Assembly: GCF_014695575.1 (NCBI RefSeq)
Contig: NZ_JACJOO010000030.1
Location: 1 to 41,923, forward strand
Direction: 5' to 3'
Length of the DNA: 41,923 nt
Origin: Leptolyngbya sp. FACHB-8
GTDB lineage: Bacteria > Cyanobacteriota > Cyanobacteriia > Elainellales > Elainellaceae
Of this stretch, positions 24,050 to 32,119 are shown piece by piece (within the stretch, counting starts at the first letter, position 1; the number at the start of each line of letters is the position of its first letter). Made by a program: the position numbers and the translations under genes. The notes under the pieces were generated by a model. The model saw only the letters and a list, made by a program, of their open reading frames with translations. It had not been told where the DNA came from and made no database searches.

Positions 24050-24913
24050 ATGACCACCTCACCGGATTCAGTCTCATCCATTTCGGCTGCCAAGTCGGAT
24101 GGGCGATCGCCTGACATGCTCCCTCCTACGGTCTTCTGGCGCATTGCTGAAGCCATTCCTGCTCGATTGACCCTAATTTTAGTTGTCCTATCTATCACGG
24201 TTCCTTTGGTATTGTGGGCGGTGATTTCAGGGTTTCTCAGCAATGGGCAAGATGTATCACTCTTTCTGCCGACCCCGGCTCAGGTATGGACAGCGTTTGT
24301 GCGACTCTGGAGTGATGGTACGCTACCGAAGGACATTGGCTTCAGTCTGTTTCGGGTGCTGTGCGGATTCTTGCTAGCCGCCGCTATTTCAATCCCGTTA
24401 GGAACACTGATGGGAACGTTTGCGAGTGTGCGATCGCTCCTCGAACCCATCATCGGCATCGTTCGCTACATGCCCGCTCCAGCCTTCATTCCCCTGCTCA
24501 TTCTCTACTTTGGTCTGGGGGAAGTTCCCAAAATTCTCCTCATCTTCATTGGCACGCTGTTTTTTAACACGCTGATGGTGATGGACTCTGTGAAGTTCGT
24601 GCCAAAGGAGTTGATTGAAACCACCTATACCCTTGGGGGTAAGCGATCTCAGGTGTTCTTTCAGGTGATATTTCCTTACATCTACCCCAGTATTCTCGAT
24701 GCCGGCCGGGTCAATATGGCGGCTTCGTGGAACCTGGTGATTGTAGCGGAATTGGTGGCGGCGACTGAGGGTTTGGGTAAGCGCATCAGCATTGCTCAAC
24801 GGTTTCTCCACACCGACGAAATTTTTGCTGGGTTGATTGTGATTGGGTTAATTGGGCTGACGATCGACCTGTTGTTCCGCTGGTTATTGCGGTCAACCTG
24901 TCGTTGGCGATAA
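24050..24913 (+). CDS. ABC transporter permease (BPD inner-membrane component)
   Basis: 287 residues with about six membrane helices. The EAA loop that docks the ATPase is visible as KELIETTYTLGGKRSQVFFQVIFPYIYPSILDAGRVN. It is of the nitrate/taurine (SsuC/TauC) type, which forms a homodimer in the inner membrane. It lies between the binding-protein and ATPase genes of the guanidine operon. Start ATG 24050; the N-terminal 35 residues are polar. Confidence 0.87.
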   Translation: MTTSPDSVSSISAAKSDGRSPDMLPPTVFWRIAEAIPARLTLILVVLSITVPLVLWAVISGFLSNGQDVSLFLPTPAQVWTAFVRLWSDGTLPKDIGFSLFRVLCGFLLAAAISIPLGTLMGTFASVRSLLEPIIGIVRYMPAPAFIPLLILYFGLGEVPKILLIFIGTLFFNTLMVMDSVKFVPKELIETTYTLGGKRSQVFFQVIFPYIYPSILDAGRVNMAASWNLVIVAELVAATEGLGKRISIAQRFLHTDEIFAGLIVIGLIGLTIDLLFRWLLRSTCRWR

Positions 24914-25030
24914 CTCCGAACAGGACAGGTTTTGCCCCGAATCCCTGGTTCTTCCATGAACCTTGTTACTAAACCGGCCCTTACAAAATTTTGGAAACAG
25001 ACGATTTTCTTTTCATTGCAGGACACGACT

Positions 25031-25804
25031 ATGCACCTTGAAGTCAACCACGTCTCGAAGCATTTCTCGTCTCGCAACAGCCGTTTGGTGGCATTAGATG
25101 ACATCAGCCTGCATGTGGAAGGGGGAGAGTTCGTTTGCGCCGTTGGGGCTTCAGGTTCGGGGAAATCCACGTTACTGCGAATCATTGCTGGTTTGGAGCA
25201 GCCGACAATGGGTGAGGTGCGGGTGGATGGATTGAAGGTTATTGGCCCCGGTGCCGATCGCGGCATGGTGTTCCAGAACTACAGTTTGTATCCCTGGATG
25301 ACTGTGGCGGATAACGTTGGATTTGGTCTGAAGCTGCGCCATCTACCTGTGGCTGAACAACGGGAACGGGTGCGCTATTACCTGGATGTGGTGGGGCTCA
25401 CTAAGTTTGCGAAGTCTCTGCCCAAGGAGCTGTCGGGAGGGATGAAACAGCGGGTGGCGATCGCCCGTGCTCTAGCTTCCCAGCCCAAAATTCTCCTCAT
25501 GGATGAACCGTTCGGTGCGCTGGATGTGCAGACGAAGGAAACCATGCAGCAGTTCTTGCTAGAGGTTTGGCAACAAACCAACACCTCGATTCTGATGATC
25601 ACCCACGATGTGGAAGAGGCTGTGTTTCTAGCTCAGCGTATTTATGTGTTGACGGCTCATCCGGGTACAGTGCAGCAAGAGATCGTGATTGATCTGCCAG
25701 GCGATCGCAATTATCACATCAAACGCCAGAGCCGATTCCGCGACTATGCCGAAACCATCCGCGATCTGTTGCGGGGAGAGCCTGCTGCCTCAATTCCAGC
25801 CTGA
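25031..25804 (+). CDS. ABC transporter ATP-binding protein (SsuB/TauB type)
   Basis: 257 residues. Walker A GASGSGKST (residues 39-47), Q-loop MVFQNYSLYPW, signature LSGGMKQR, Walker B ILLMDEPFGALD, and switch His in MITHDVEEAV. It energises the importer formed with the two preceding genes. ATG 25031 is chosen because the family starts just before LEVNHVSKHF; the extra upstream codons from 24932 show no homology. It closes the operon; a strong palindrome follows 3 bp later. Confidence 0.88.
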   Translation: MHLEVNHVSKHFSSRNSRLVALDDISLHVEGGEFVCAVGASGSGKSTLLRIIAGLEQPTMGEVRVDGLKVIGPGADRGMVFQNYSLYPWMTVADNVGFGLKLRHLPVAEQRERVRYYLDVVGLTKFAKSLPKELSGGMKQRVAIARALASQPKILLMDEPFGALDVQTKETMQQFLLEVWQQTNTSILMITHDVEEAVFLAQRIYVLTAHPGTVQQEIVIDLPGDRNYHIKRQSRFRDYAETIRDLLRGEPAASIPA

Positions 25805-25807
25805 TAT

Positions 25808-25880
25808 CTCTAGAATTTTGTTCAGAAACTTTCCGAAGAACCAGAGATCCTTCGGAAAGTTTTTGAACAAAATTCTAGAG
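25808..25880 (+). terminator. Long stem-loop at the end of the guanidine operon
   Basis: CTCTAGAATTTTGTTCA plus AAACTTTCCGAAG pair with the complementary strand ending at 25880 (one bulge) around a loop of about 10 nt. It starts right after the ATPase stop codon. Confidence 0.75.
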
Positions 25881-25935
25881 AACCAAAGGAGCCATTCGGC
25901 TAGGCTAAACTGACGGCATTGCACGATGAGCCATC

Positions 25936-26742
25936 ATGATTCAATCCGTTAAAACAGAACCGACACTTCTTGCCCTCGATTTCGATGGGGTGCTGTGCGA
26001 CGGTATGGCCGAATATTTTGTGACGGCCTGGCGCGCCTACTGTCAAATCTGGACCCCTGCCGACCAAACCCTCCCCGAGCATCTGCGGGGAGCCTTTGCT
26101 CGATTGCGGCCCCTGGTAGAAACGGGATGGGAAATGCCATTAGCATTGCGAGCACTGCTTAATGGTATCTCCGAAGCAGAAGCTTTGGCTGATTGGAATG
26201 GCATCGTCCAACGACTTCTAGAGAAAGAAGGTCTGACAGCCGCAGAGCTAGGAGCCGCCGTCGATGGCACCCGAGACGAGTGGATTTCCACAGATGTGGA
26301 AGGTTGGCTTCGACTTCAGAAGTTTTACCCGGGGGTGTGCGATCGCCTCAGGCAGACGATGAGCAATGGCCTTCCTGTATTTATTGTCAGTACGAAGGAG
26401 GGCCGATTTATTCGGCAACTCTTAGGTCAGGGTGGAGTTGATTTTCCTGAGGATCACGTGATTGGGAAGGAAATCCGTCAACCAAAATCCCAGACATTGC
26501 GCGACCTGCGCCAGCGCTTTGCGGACTCTGGGCCGGTACGAATCTGGTTTGTAGAAGATCGGGCGCAGACTCTACACAAGATTAAAGGGGATTCAGATTT
26601 AGAAGATGTGGAGCTATTTTTAGCGAATTGGGGATATAACACATCGGGCGATCGCCAGACGGCTCGCCAAGATCCCCGCATTCATCTCATTTCCCTCAAC
26701 CAGTTTGTTCAACCCTTTCCCCAATGGCTCCCCAGAGATTAA
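25936..26742 (+). CDS. HAD-superfamily hydrolase
   Basis: 268 residues. HAD motif I is LALDFDGVLCDG with nucleophile Asp15 and acid/base Asp17; motif II is the Ser/Thr in VFIVSTKEG; a Lys in VIGKEIRQPKS and the acidic pair in VWFVEDRAQT (motif IV) follow. A helical cap lies between about residues 25 and 125. It probably removes phosphate from a small molecule; the substrate is unknown. The group is widespread in cyanobacteria. Stop TAA 26740; a palindromic element begins 10 bp later. Confidence 0.8.
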   Translation: MIQSVKTEPTLLALDFDGVLCDGMAEYFVTAWRAYCQIWTPADQTLPEHLRGAFARLRPLVETGWEMPLALRALLNGISEAEALADWNGIVQRLLEKEGLTAAELGAAVDGTRDEWISTDVEGWLRLQKFYPGVCDRLRQTMSNGLPVFIVSTKEGRFIRQLLGQGGVDFPEDHVIGKEIRQPKSQTLRDLRQRFADSGPVRIWFVEDRAQTLHKIKGDSDLEDVELFLANWGYNTSGDRQTARQDPRIHLISLNQFVQPFPQWLPRD

Positions 26743-26758
26743 CTCGAATAGGTTCTTA

Positions 26759-26880
26759 ACGTCAGTTCGGGATAAGCCGAACCGCCCATTATTGCGTGCA
26801 CGATGCGCACGCAATAATGGGCTTTTTCGAGTGCCGCGCGAAGCGCAGCACTCGAAAAAGCCCTTAACCCGAACTGAGGT
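26759..26880. mobile_element. Palindromic element, family 1, copy D (122 bp)
   Basis: The ends ACGTCAGTTCGGGATAAG and CTTAACCCGAACTGAGGT are near-perfect inverted copies. Two hairpins have apexes TGCGTGCACGATGCGCACGCA and GTGCCGCGCGAAGCGCAGCAC. GTTCTTA flanks both sides (26752-26758 and 26881-26887), a probable target-site duplication. It is the best-preserved copy of the family. Confidence 0.78.
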
Positions 26881-26952
26881 GTTCTTAGAACAGGTTATTT
26901 CATGTCTCTAGAATGAAAGAGAGACGTTTGTTGTGGCAGGGAACGAGAACCT

Positions 26953-27315
26953 ATGTTGAAGCGTTTAGGGCACGTAGCCATTTGTGTGCAGGATTTAGAC
27001 AAAGCAGCTGAGTTTTACCAGAACCTGGGGATGGAGTTGGTGTGGAAAGACCCCGATTGGGCTTACCTGAAAGCTGGAGATGATGGTTTGGCATTGCTCA
27101 GCCCTCACTATTCCCAGTCGGGTCCACACTTTGGTTTTATCTTCAACGATCGCGGCGAAGTCGATCGCGCTTATGAAAAGCTAAAGGCTGAAGGAGTTCA
27201 CGTCACTCAAATTCACGAACATCGTGATGGAACGGCTTCGTTCTATGGTCGTGACCCTGATGGTAACTGGTTTGAATATCTCTACGAACCCGCCCCAGTA
27301 GCTGCTGCGGTCTAA
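26953..27315 (+). CDS. VOC protein, lactoylglutathione lyase-like
   Basis: 120 residues: LKRLGHVAICVQDLDKAAEFYQNLGMELVW opens the first VOC module and ASFYGRDPDGNWFEYLYEP closes the second, with His7 and the Glu in FEYLYE as likely metal ligands. It resembles the glyoxalase I/GloA group that detoxifies methylglyoxal but lacks some conserved glutathione-site features, so the substrate is open. It is distinct from the VOC protein at 5043 (minus). Convergent with nth; they share a terminator. Confidence 0.78.
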   Translation: MLKRLGHVAICVQDLDKAAEFYQNLGMELVWKDPDWAYLKAGDDGLALLSPHYSQSGPHFGFIFNDRGEVDRAYEKLKAEGVHVTQIHEHRDGTASFYGRDPDGNWFEYLYEPAPVAAAV

Positions 27316-27405
27316 TCAACCTTTAGAAATTCCCATATTTGGGGAAGTGATGGCAAAGCCACCATTCCCACCATTAGGCGGGTCTTTAGCTGCGTTGGTG
27401 ATTCT

Positions 27406-27442
27406 GGTTGAAGGGTTGATGCTGAGCATCAACCCTTCAACC
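27406..27442. terminator. Bidirectional terminator between the VOC gene and nth
   Basis: GGTTGAAGGGTTGATGCT pairs perfectly with AGCATCAACCCTTCAACC (1-nt centre). The nth stop codon is at 27445-27443, directly beside it. Confidence 0.75.
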
Positions 27443-28141
27443 TTAGTGTTCTGTTTCGTATTGGGGGACTGTGGCCGCTGCCACTTTTACTAAATCAACA
27501 GAAGGGCAGAGGTCTGCAAGAGCACAGCGATCGCACGCTGGATTCCGCGCATTGCACACAGCTCGCCCATGATAGATCACTCGAATGGACCAGTTCTCCC
27601 AATCCGGTTGCGGGATGAGCTTCATCAAATCTCGCTCAATCTTGACTGGGTCACTCTCCTTGGTTAAACCAAAGCGATTGGTCAGCCGTTTCACATGGGT
27701 ATCTACCGTAACCCCGGCATTAATCCCAAAGGCATGAGCTAGCACCACGTTCGCCGTTTTTCGGGCAACTCCGGGCAGCGTCAGCAGATCTTCCATCCGC
27801 TGAGGCACCTCACCGCCGTACTCGGTCACAATCCGGCGACAGGCTCCCTGAATATTTTTAGCCTTATTGCGGTAGAAACCCGTGGATTTGACCAGCATCT
27901 CTAACTCAGCAGGATCAGCAGACGCCAGGGCAGGAGCATCGGGAAAGCAACTAAATAGAGCTGGCGTTACCATGTTGACACGCTCATCAGTGCATTGAGC
28001 CGACAGAATGGTTGCCACCAGGAGCTGCACAGGAGTTTGATAATCCAGTGAGCAGGTTGCATCAGGATACAGGCGTTTGAGGCGCAACAGAATCTCCAGC
28101 GCCCGCTGCTTCTTAGACGCCCGTCGACGAGTGGTAGTCAT
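27443..28141 (-). CDS. nth: Endonuclease III
   Basis: 232 residues. A helix-hairpin-helix (LPGVARKTANVVL) holds catalytic Lys128; Asp147 is in VDTHVKRL; the [4Fe-4S] cluster ligands are Cys196, Cys203, Cys206 and Cys212. It removes oxidised pyrimidines and nicks the strand in base-excision repair. The basic N-terminus (TTTRRRASKKQR) is about 20 residues longer than in E. coli. rseP lies upstream on the same strand with a hairpin between. Confidence 0.95.
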   Translation of the reverse strand: MTTTRRRASKKQRALEILLRLKRLYPDATCSLDYQTPVQLLVATILSAQCTDERVNMVTPALFSCFPDAPALASADPAELEMLVKSTGFYRNKAKNIQGACRRIVTEYGGEVPQRMEDLLTLPGVARKTANVVLAHAFGINAGVTVDTHVKRLTNRFGLTKESDPVKIERDLMKLIPQPDWENWSIRVIYHGRAVCNARNPACDRCALADLCPSVDLVKVAAATVPQYETEH

Positions 28142-28209
28142 AGGGGGCGATCGCCTCGCTGATTGAAAAGTGAACGAATCAAATCCTGAGCATTAGTATT
28201 CCTTTAAAA

Positions 28210-28240
28210 CTTTTTGACGGGTCAAAGACCCGTCAAAAAA
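28210..28240. terminator. Hairpin between nth and rseP
   Basis: TTTTTGACGGGT and ACCCGTCAAAAA pair around CAAAG. On the minus strand it follows rseP and precedes nth, so it probably ends the rseP transcript. Confidence 0.7.
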
Positions 28241-28303
28241 TTCTTAAATTTAATGTTCAAGTGTCCGATACCCAACACGTGAACATTGACAGAACACTAG
28301 CCC

Positions 28304-29392
28304 TTACTGAAATAGCTTTTGTACCACACCCAATTGTGTTGTATCGCGCACGATCAGGAAAATACCTAAGCCCAGTAGCAGTACCAATCCAGTCTGCATA
28401 ACGTTTTCCTGAAAACGGCTTGGCAGTGGCTTACCCCGCACAGCCTCAATCAGCAGAAACGCCAGTTGACCACCATCTAGAGCCGGGAGAGGCAGGATAT
28501 TAATGATAGCCAGGTTGATACTGATAATGGCTGTAAAAGGGAACAGGCTGGCCAGGTTGTTCGCTGCCATCGCGGCTCCCTGCTCAACAATCTTGACAGG
28601 GCCAGCCACCTGATCGGCCACGGCAGCGAAGTTGGTAATCAGGGTAAAGAAGCCTCGTGCCGTCATGATCACAGCGATCTGAAACTGACGAGCACTTTCA
28701 CTGAGAACTTCAAACAGGCTATGGGGACGACGGAAATCGATGGAGCCATTAGGCCGCAATTCAGTGCCAATAATGCCATCACCTTTGTCGTTGGAACGGG
28801 GAGTCACTTGCAGGTCGAATTGGCGATCGTCCCGTTGCACTCTGAGGCTAAGCGATTTGTTCGGGCTGTCTAGGATAATCTCTCTAAATTGACTATTTGC
28901 CTCTTGCCCTTCTCCTAGAACAAGATCATCCACCGCCAGAATTAAGTCACCATCTTTCAAGCCTGCCTGAGCAGCGGGTACATCGGTAGATGTCACTCGA
29001 GAAATTAATACCCCCGGTTCAAAGTGCGGTTGTTGAACACCCACAACCCCTACTTGCGTTGCAAACACCAAATAGGCGAAAAGTAAGTTGGCAATCACCC
29101 CCGCACTGATAACGATCGCCCGATCAATCACAGGGCGGTTCTTCAGCAAGTTGGGATCATTATCAGGAATGGTGCTATCGGGGTCTTCATCGGGAAAGCC
29201 CACAAAGCCACCCAGGGGAAAGGCGCGGATCGCATACTCGGTTTCAGGCCCCTGGTACTTCCAGAGGATTGGCCCAAAGCCAATGGAAAAGCGGTTAACA
29301 TGAATTCCCTGAAGCCGAGCGGCCAGGAAGTGCCCTAGCTCATGAACCACAATTAACAAGGCAAGAACTGCGATCGCCGCAAAAACCGACAT
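28304..29392 (-). CDS. rseP: Site-2 intramembrane metalloprotease RseP
   Basis: 362 residues. The zinc motif HELGH (17-21) is in the first membrane helix, a single PDZ domain lies in the middle (AGLKDGDLILAVDDL), and NILPLPALDGGQ near the C-terminus gives the third zinc ligand. S2P proteases cut membrane-bound regulators or signal peptides within the membrane. A single PDZ domain is typical of cyanobacteria and chloroplasts. Upstream lie a truncated palindromic element and puuE, with a gap of about 190 bp. Confidence 0.92.
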   Translation of the reverse strand: MSVFAAIAVLALLIVVHELGHFLAARLQGIHVNRFSIGFGPILWKYQGPETEYAIRAFPLGGFVGFPDEDPDSTIPDNDPNLLKNRPVIDRAIVISAGVIANLLFAYLVFATQVGVVGVQQPHFEPGVLISRVTSTDVPAAQAGLKDGDLILAVDDLVLGEGQEANSQFREIILDSPNKSLSLRVQRDDRQFDLQVTPRSNDKGDGIIGTELRPNGSIDFRRPHSLFEVLSESARQFQIAVIMTARGFFTLITNFAAVADQVAGPVKIVEQGAAMAANNLASLFPFTAIISINLAIINILPLPALDGGQLAFLLIEAVRGKPLPSRFQENVMQTGLVLLLGLGIFLIVRDTTQLGVVQKLFQ

Positions 29393-29521
29393 AGATTTCC
29401 CAACCTGAAGAGCAACAACCTAAATCGCACACATCTATTGATCATTTTAGAGGTTTCATCAAAGCATGGCCTGGATTTCCCTGGAAATCCTATCTTGGAC
29501 AGACCTCGCGTAGTTTTGTTA

Positions 29522-29580
29522 ACCTGAGTCCGGTTTAAGGGCCTTTTGGCGTGCGCAAAGCACACGCCAAAAGGCTGAAC
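29522..29580. mobile_element. Palindromic element, family 1, shortened copy B
   Basis: It starts with ACCTGAGTCCGGTTTAAG as in copy C, then has a single hairpin GCCTTTTGGCGTGCG/GCACACGCCAAAAGGC and breaks off at TGAACC. The second hairpin and right terminal repeat are missing. It ends 2 bp from the stop codon of the deacetylase gene. Confidence 0.55.
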
Positions 29581-29582
29581 CT

Positions 29583-30506
29583 TTATTGCGGTGGATGGTG
29601 GGCGTGCCAGTGTCGTGCAATATCGACCCGCCGACATACCCAAACGCGATCGTGTTGCTGCACATAATCGAGAAACCGAGCCAGAGCAGCTGTACGAGCG
29701 GGCCGACCCACTAAACGGCAGTGCAGGCCAATGCTCAGCATTTTGGGAGCATCTTGCCCTTCGGCGTACAACGTGTCAAAGGCGTCGCGTAGATAAGCAA
29801 AAAATTGGTCCCCTGAATTAAATCCAGCATAGGTGGCAAATCGCATGTCATTCGTATCCAGGGTGTAAGGGATGACCAGATGAGGTCGCCCATAGTCATA
29901 CACCCAGTAGGGCAAATCATCGGCATAGCTGTCAGCGTCATACAGGAAACCACCCTCCTCAACCACAAGTCGCCGCGTGTTGGGACTGATCCGCCCCTGA
30001 TAAAAACCCAACGGTCGACTTCCGGTGACTTGGGTATGCAGCTCAATAGCTTTGCGAATGTGCTCCCGTTCGGTTTCTTCACCAATGTATTGATAGTCAA
30101 TCCAGCGATAGCCGTGGCTGGCAATCTCCCAGTCTGCTTCATTCATGGCCGCTACTGCCTCAGGATTGCGGGCCATCGCCATCGCTACTCCATACACCGT
30201 GACCGGCAACCCTCGCCCTGTAAAGAGTCGATGTAAGCGCCAGAAACCAGCCCGGCTGCCATACTCATACATGGATTCCATGTTCATATTGCGAACACCA
30301 AGCAGAGATTGAGCCCCTACACTTTCTGATAGGAAAGTTTCGGAGCCGGGATCTCCATGCAGAATGCAGTTTTCACTCCCCTCCTCGTAGTTGATGACAA
30401 ACTGCACCGCAATACGGGCTTCATCGGGCCATTGAGGATGGGGAGCATAGCGACCATAACCAATTAAGTCGCGCGGATAATCGGAAGCGTAATACTCAGC
30501 AGACAT
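29583..30506 (-). CDS. puuE: Polysaccharide-deacetylase-fold allantoinase, PuuE type
   Basis: 307 residues. It follows the PuuE pattern: YPRDLIGYGRYAPHPQWPDEARIAVQFVINYEEGSE at the N-terminus, EIASHGYRWIDYQ and RPLGFYQGRISPNTRRL, ending in IGLHCRLVGRPAR. PuuE converts allantoin to allantoate without a metal-dependent amidohydrolase fold. No other purine-degradation gene is adjacent, so the pathway cannot be confirmed here; other family members deacetylate sugars. ATG 30506 fits the family start. Confidence 0.85.
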   Translation of the reverse strand: MSAEYYASDYPRDLIGYGRYAPHPQWPDEARIAVQFVINYEEGSENCILHGDPGSETFLSESVGAQSLLGVRNMNMESMYEYGSRAGFWRLHRLFTGRGLPVTVYGVAMAMARNPEAVAAMNEADWEIASHGYRWIDYQYIGEETEREHIRKAIELHTQVTGSRPLGFYQGRISPNTRRLVVEEGGFLYDADSYADDLPYWVYDYGRPHLVIPYTLDTNDMRFATYAGFNSGDQFFAYLRDAFDTLYAEGQDAPKMLSIGLHCRLVGRPARTAALARFLDYVQQHDRVWVCRRVDIARHWHAHHPPQ

Positions 30507-31189
30507 AAGCCTCTTAAAGGTCGATACAGGAAAAATCAGGTTGGTATTTCAGATCTGTGTTCCTCACTGGGCGAAACTGTTCCCAATTTCACCTAGTGAA
30601 ATAAGTCAGAAACAAGTGTGTTTCTTCGGGGATGGCTTGCTATGGATGGGATACCCCGGTCCACCACAATAACCAACCACAAATCTGAAACCAACGAGAG
30701 TTATTGGAGCACACTTAGTCAAAGGAAACGTGTGGGCGATCGCCTCCACACCTACTCCCACTTCAGAAGCTGTCTAAAAAGCTACAGCATTTCCTAATCT
30801 AATGAGGTGAGGAAGAGGGTTATGGGTTTCATGTTGAATAATGAACAACAACTTCTCGTACTGTTTTTATATACAGAATGGGAGGTGGGATGTGTACGCG
30901 TCACACCTCCCGTCCTGTGCAGTTCTAATGGTTTGGTTCCACGAAGTAAAAGCTAAGCAAAATTACGACTTATAGCCAAATTGTTCTGAATCTTGCAGAA
31001 TTGTCAACGCTAAGATTACAAACCGAAAACGATATTTGCAAAGGCATAAAACACTTTGTAATCTAAGAATCAGTTATTTCTTTAAGATACTTTTGTCTAA
31101 ACGTAGCAAATTTCGGCAATGTCACGATCTGCAATTAGAAATTTGGCAACTTTCTAGCGTCATCTACATCTACCCCCTGAAAACCTTCT
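30507..31189. other. Gene-free region upstream of the DUF4231 gene
   Basis: About 680 bp. It holds promoters for the divergent neighbours and one imperfect palindrome (30874-30917, arms GGGAGGTG/CACCTCCC with apex TGTGTACGCG). I see no tRNA or credible gene. The last 250 bp are AT-rich. Confidence 0.55.
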
Positions 31190-31933
31190 ATGCAAAAGCA
31201 GGATCCTTATCGCGAACAACTCAAAGCCGAATTTGACACACTGTTCAATTCATTGGGCCTCAAAGAAAACCAGAACCAGTACCTACGTGGGCGTTGGATG
31301 GATCAGGTGCTCTGGATGGAGGGGCGTGCCTCAAAAGCTCGGGATTGGTACTACCGACTGCGTCTAACCACTATCATTGGTGGTGTCATTATTCCAATCC
31401 TGGTTAGTCTTAATCTGCCTGAAACTCAGCGCAATTTATCCAACGTCATTCGCTACATCACGATTGGGTTAGGAGGCATCGTTGCCATTAGTTCAACGGT
31501 CGAGGAGTTTTTCCATTACGGCGAGCGGTGGCGACACTACCGACGTAGTGTTGAGTCATTGAAAGCTCAAGGGTGGCAGTTTTCGCAACTGACGGGTTCC
31601 TATTCCAGTTTTGCAACTCATGCCGATGCGTTCACGGCTTTTACCCTACAAGTTGAAGACATCATTCAACGGGATGTAGAGGTTTACGCCACTCAGGTTA
31701 TCAATGAACAACAGGTCAAAAAGGAAGAACAAAATACTGGCACACCGAACTACACCAACCCCGTTTCTGTTGAATACTCCGCTCCCGCCCAACTTCCATC
31801 TGCTGGATATACAGCCTCTAGCGACCTTGGAACATCCACAGACTATGGAACTTCTCCCCATTCTGCCAATACTGGAACTCCAGAAGACTACGTGACAGAA
31901 ACCAATCCGGAAAGCTATACCAATCCGGCCTAA
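31190..31933 (+). CDS. DUF4231 / SLATT-like two-TM membrane protein
   Basis: 247 residues. Two membrane helices (about 59-76 and 88-107) are followed by EEFFHYGERWRHYRRSVESLKAQGWQF, the hallmark of DUF4231 proteins in the SLATT clan. SLATT proteins are proposed pore-forming effectors controlled by nucleotide sensors of the SLOG clan. The C-terminal 65 residues are a disordered tail rich in Pro, Thr, Ser, Asn and Tyr. The next gene is a SLOG-type protein, so the two may work together. Gene function itself is unproven. Confidence 0.78.
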   Translation: MQKQDPYREQLKAEFDTLFNSLGLKENQNQYLRGRWMDQVLWMEGRASKARDWYYRLRLTTIIGGVIIPILVSLNLPETQRNLSNVIRYITIGLGGIVAISSTVEEFFHYGERWRHYRRSVESLKAQGWQFSQLTGSYSSFATHADAFTAFTLQVEDIIQRDVEVYATQVINEQQVKKEEQNTGTPNYTNPVSVEYSAPAQLPSAGYTASSDLGTSTDYGTSPHSANTGTPEDYVTETNPESYTNPA

Positions 31934-32006
31934 TGCTCTTTATGACCGTTGTTAGTGTTAGAGCCATAGCCCTTCTGGGCATGCTGGAATTAATTTACTG
32001 GGTGCC

Positions 32007-32049
32007 AAGGAACCATAGGCCAGCGTCTTTTCATCGATCGGGGTTCCTT
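32007..32049 (+). promoter_or_regulatory. Weak inverted repeat between the DUF4231 and LSDAT genes
   Basis: AAGGAACC (32007-32014) and GGTTCCTT (32042-32049) could pair around a 27-nt loop. It is too weak to be called a terminator, so read-through into the next gene is plausible. Confidence 0.35.
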
Positions 32050-32119
32050 ACAGATGTGACCGTTCAAGGATGATTCATCCTTGCTTACCTTAATCCCGAA
32101 GCCGTTGAGACCGCCTTCC

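Noticed and set aside
22925-25804. Nitrate, taurine or sulfonate transporter
   Set aside because: The family fold is shared, but the riboswitch operon points to guanidine; the substrate is still inferred.
31036-31236. 66-codon frame overlapping the DUF4231 start
   Set aside because: Overlaps the well-supported start at 31190 in another frame and has AT-rich leader composition.
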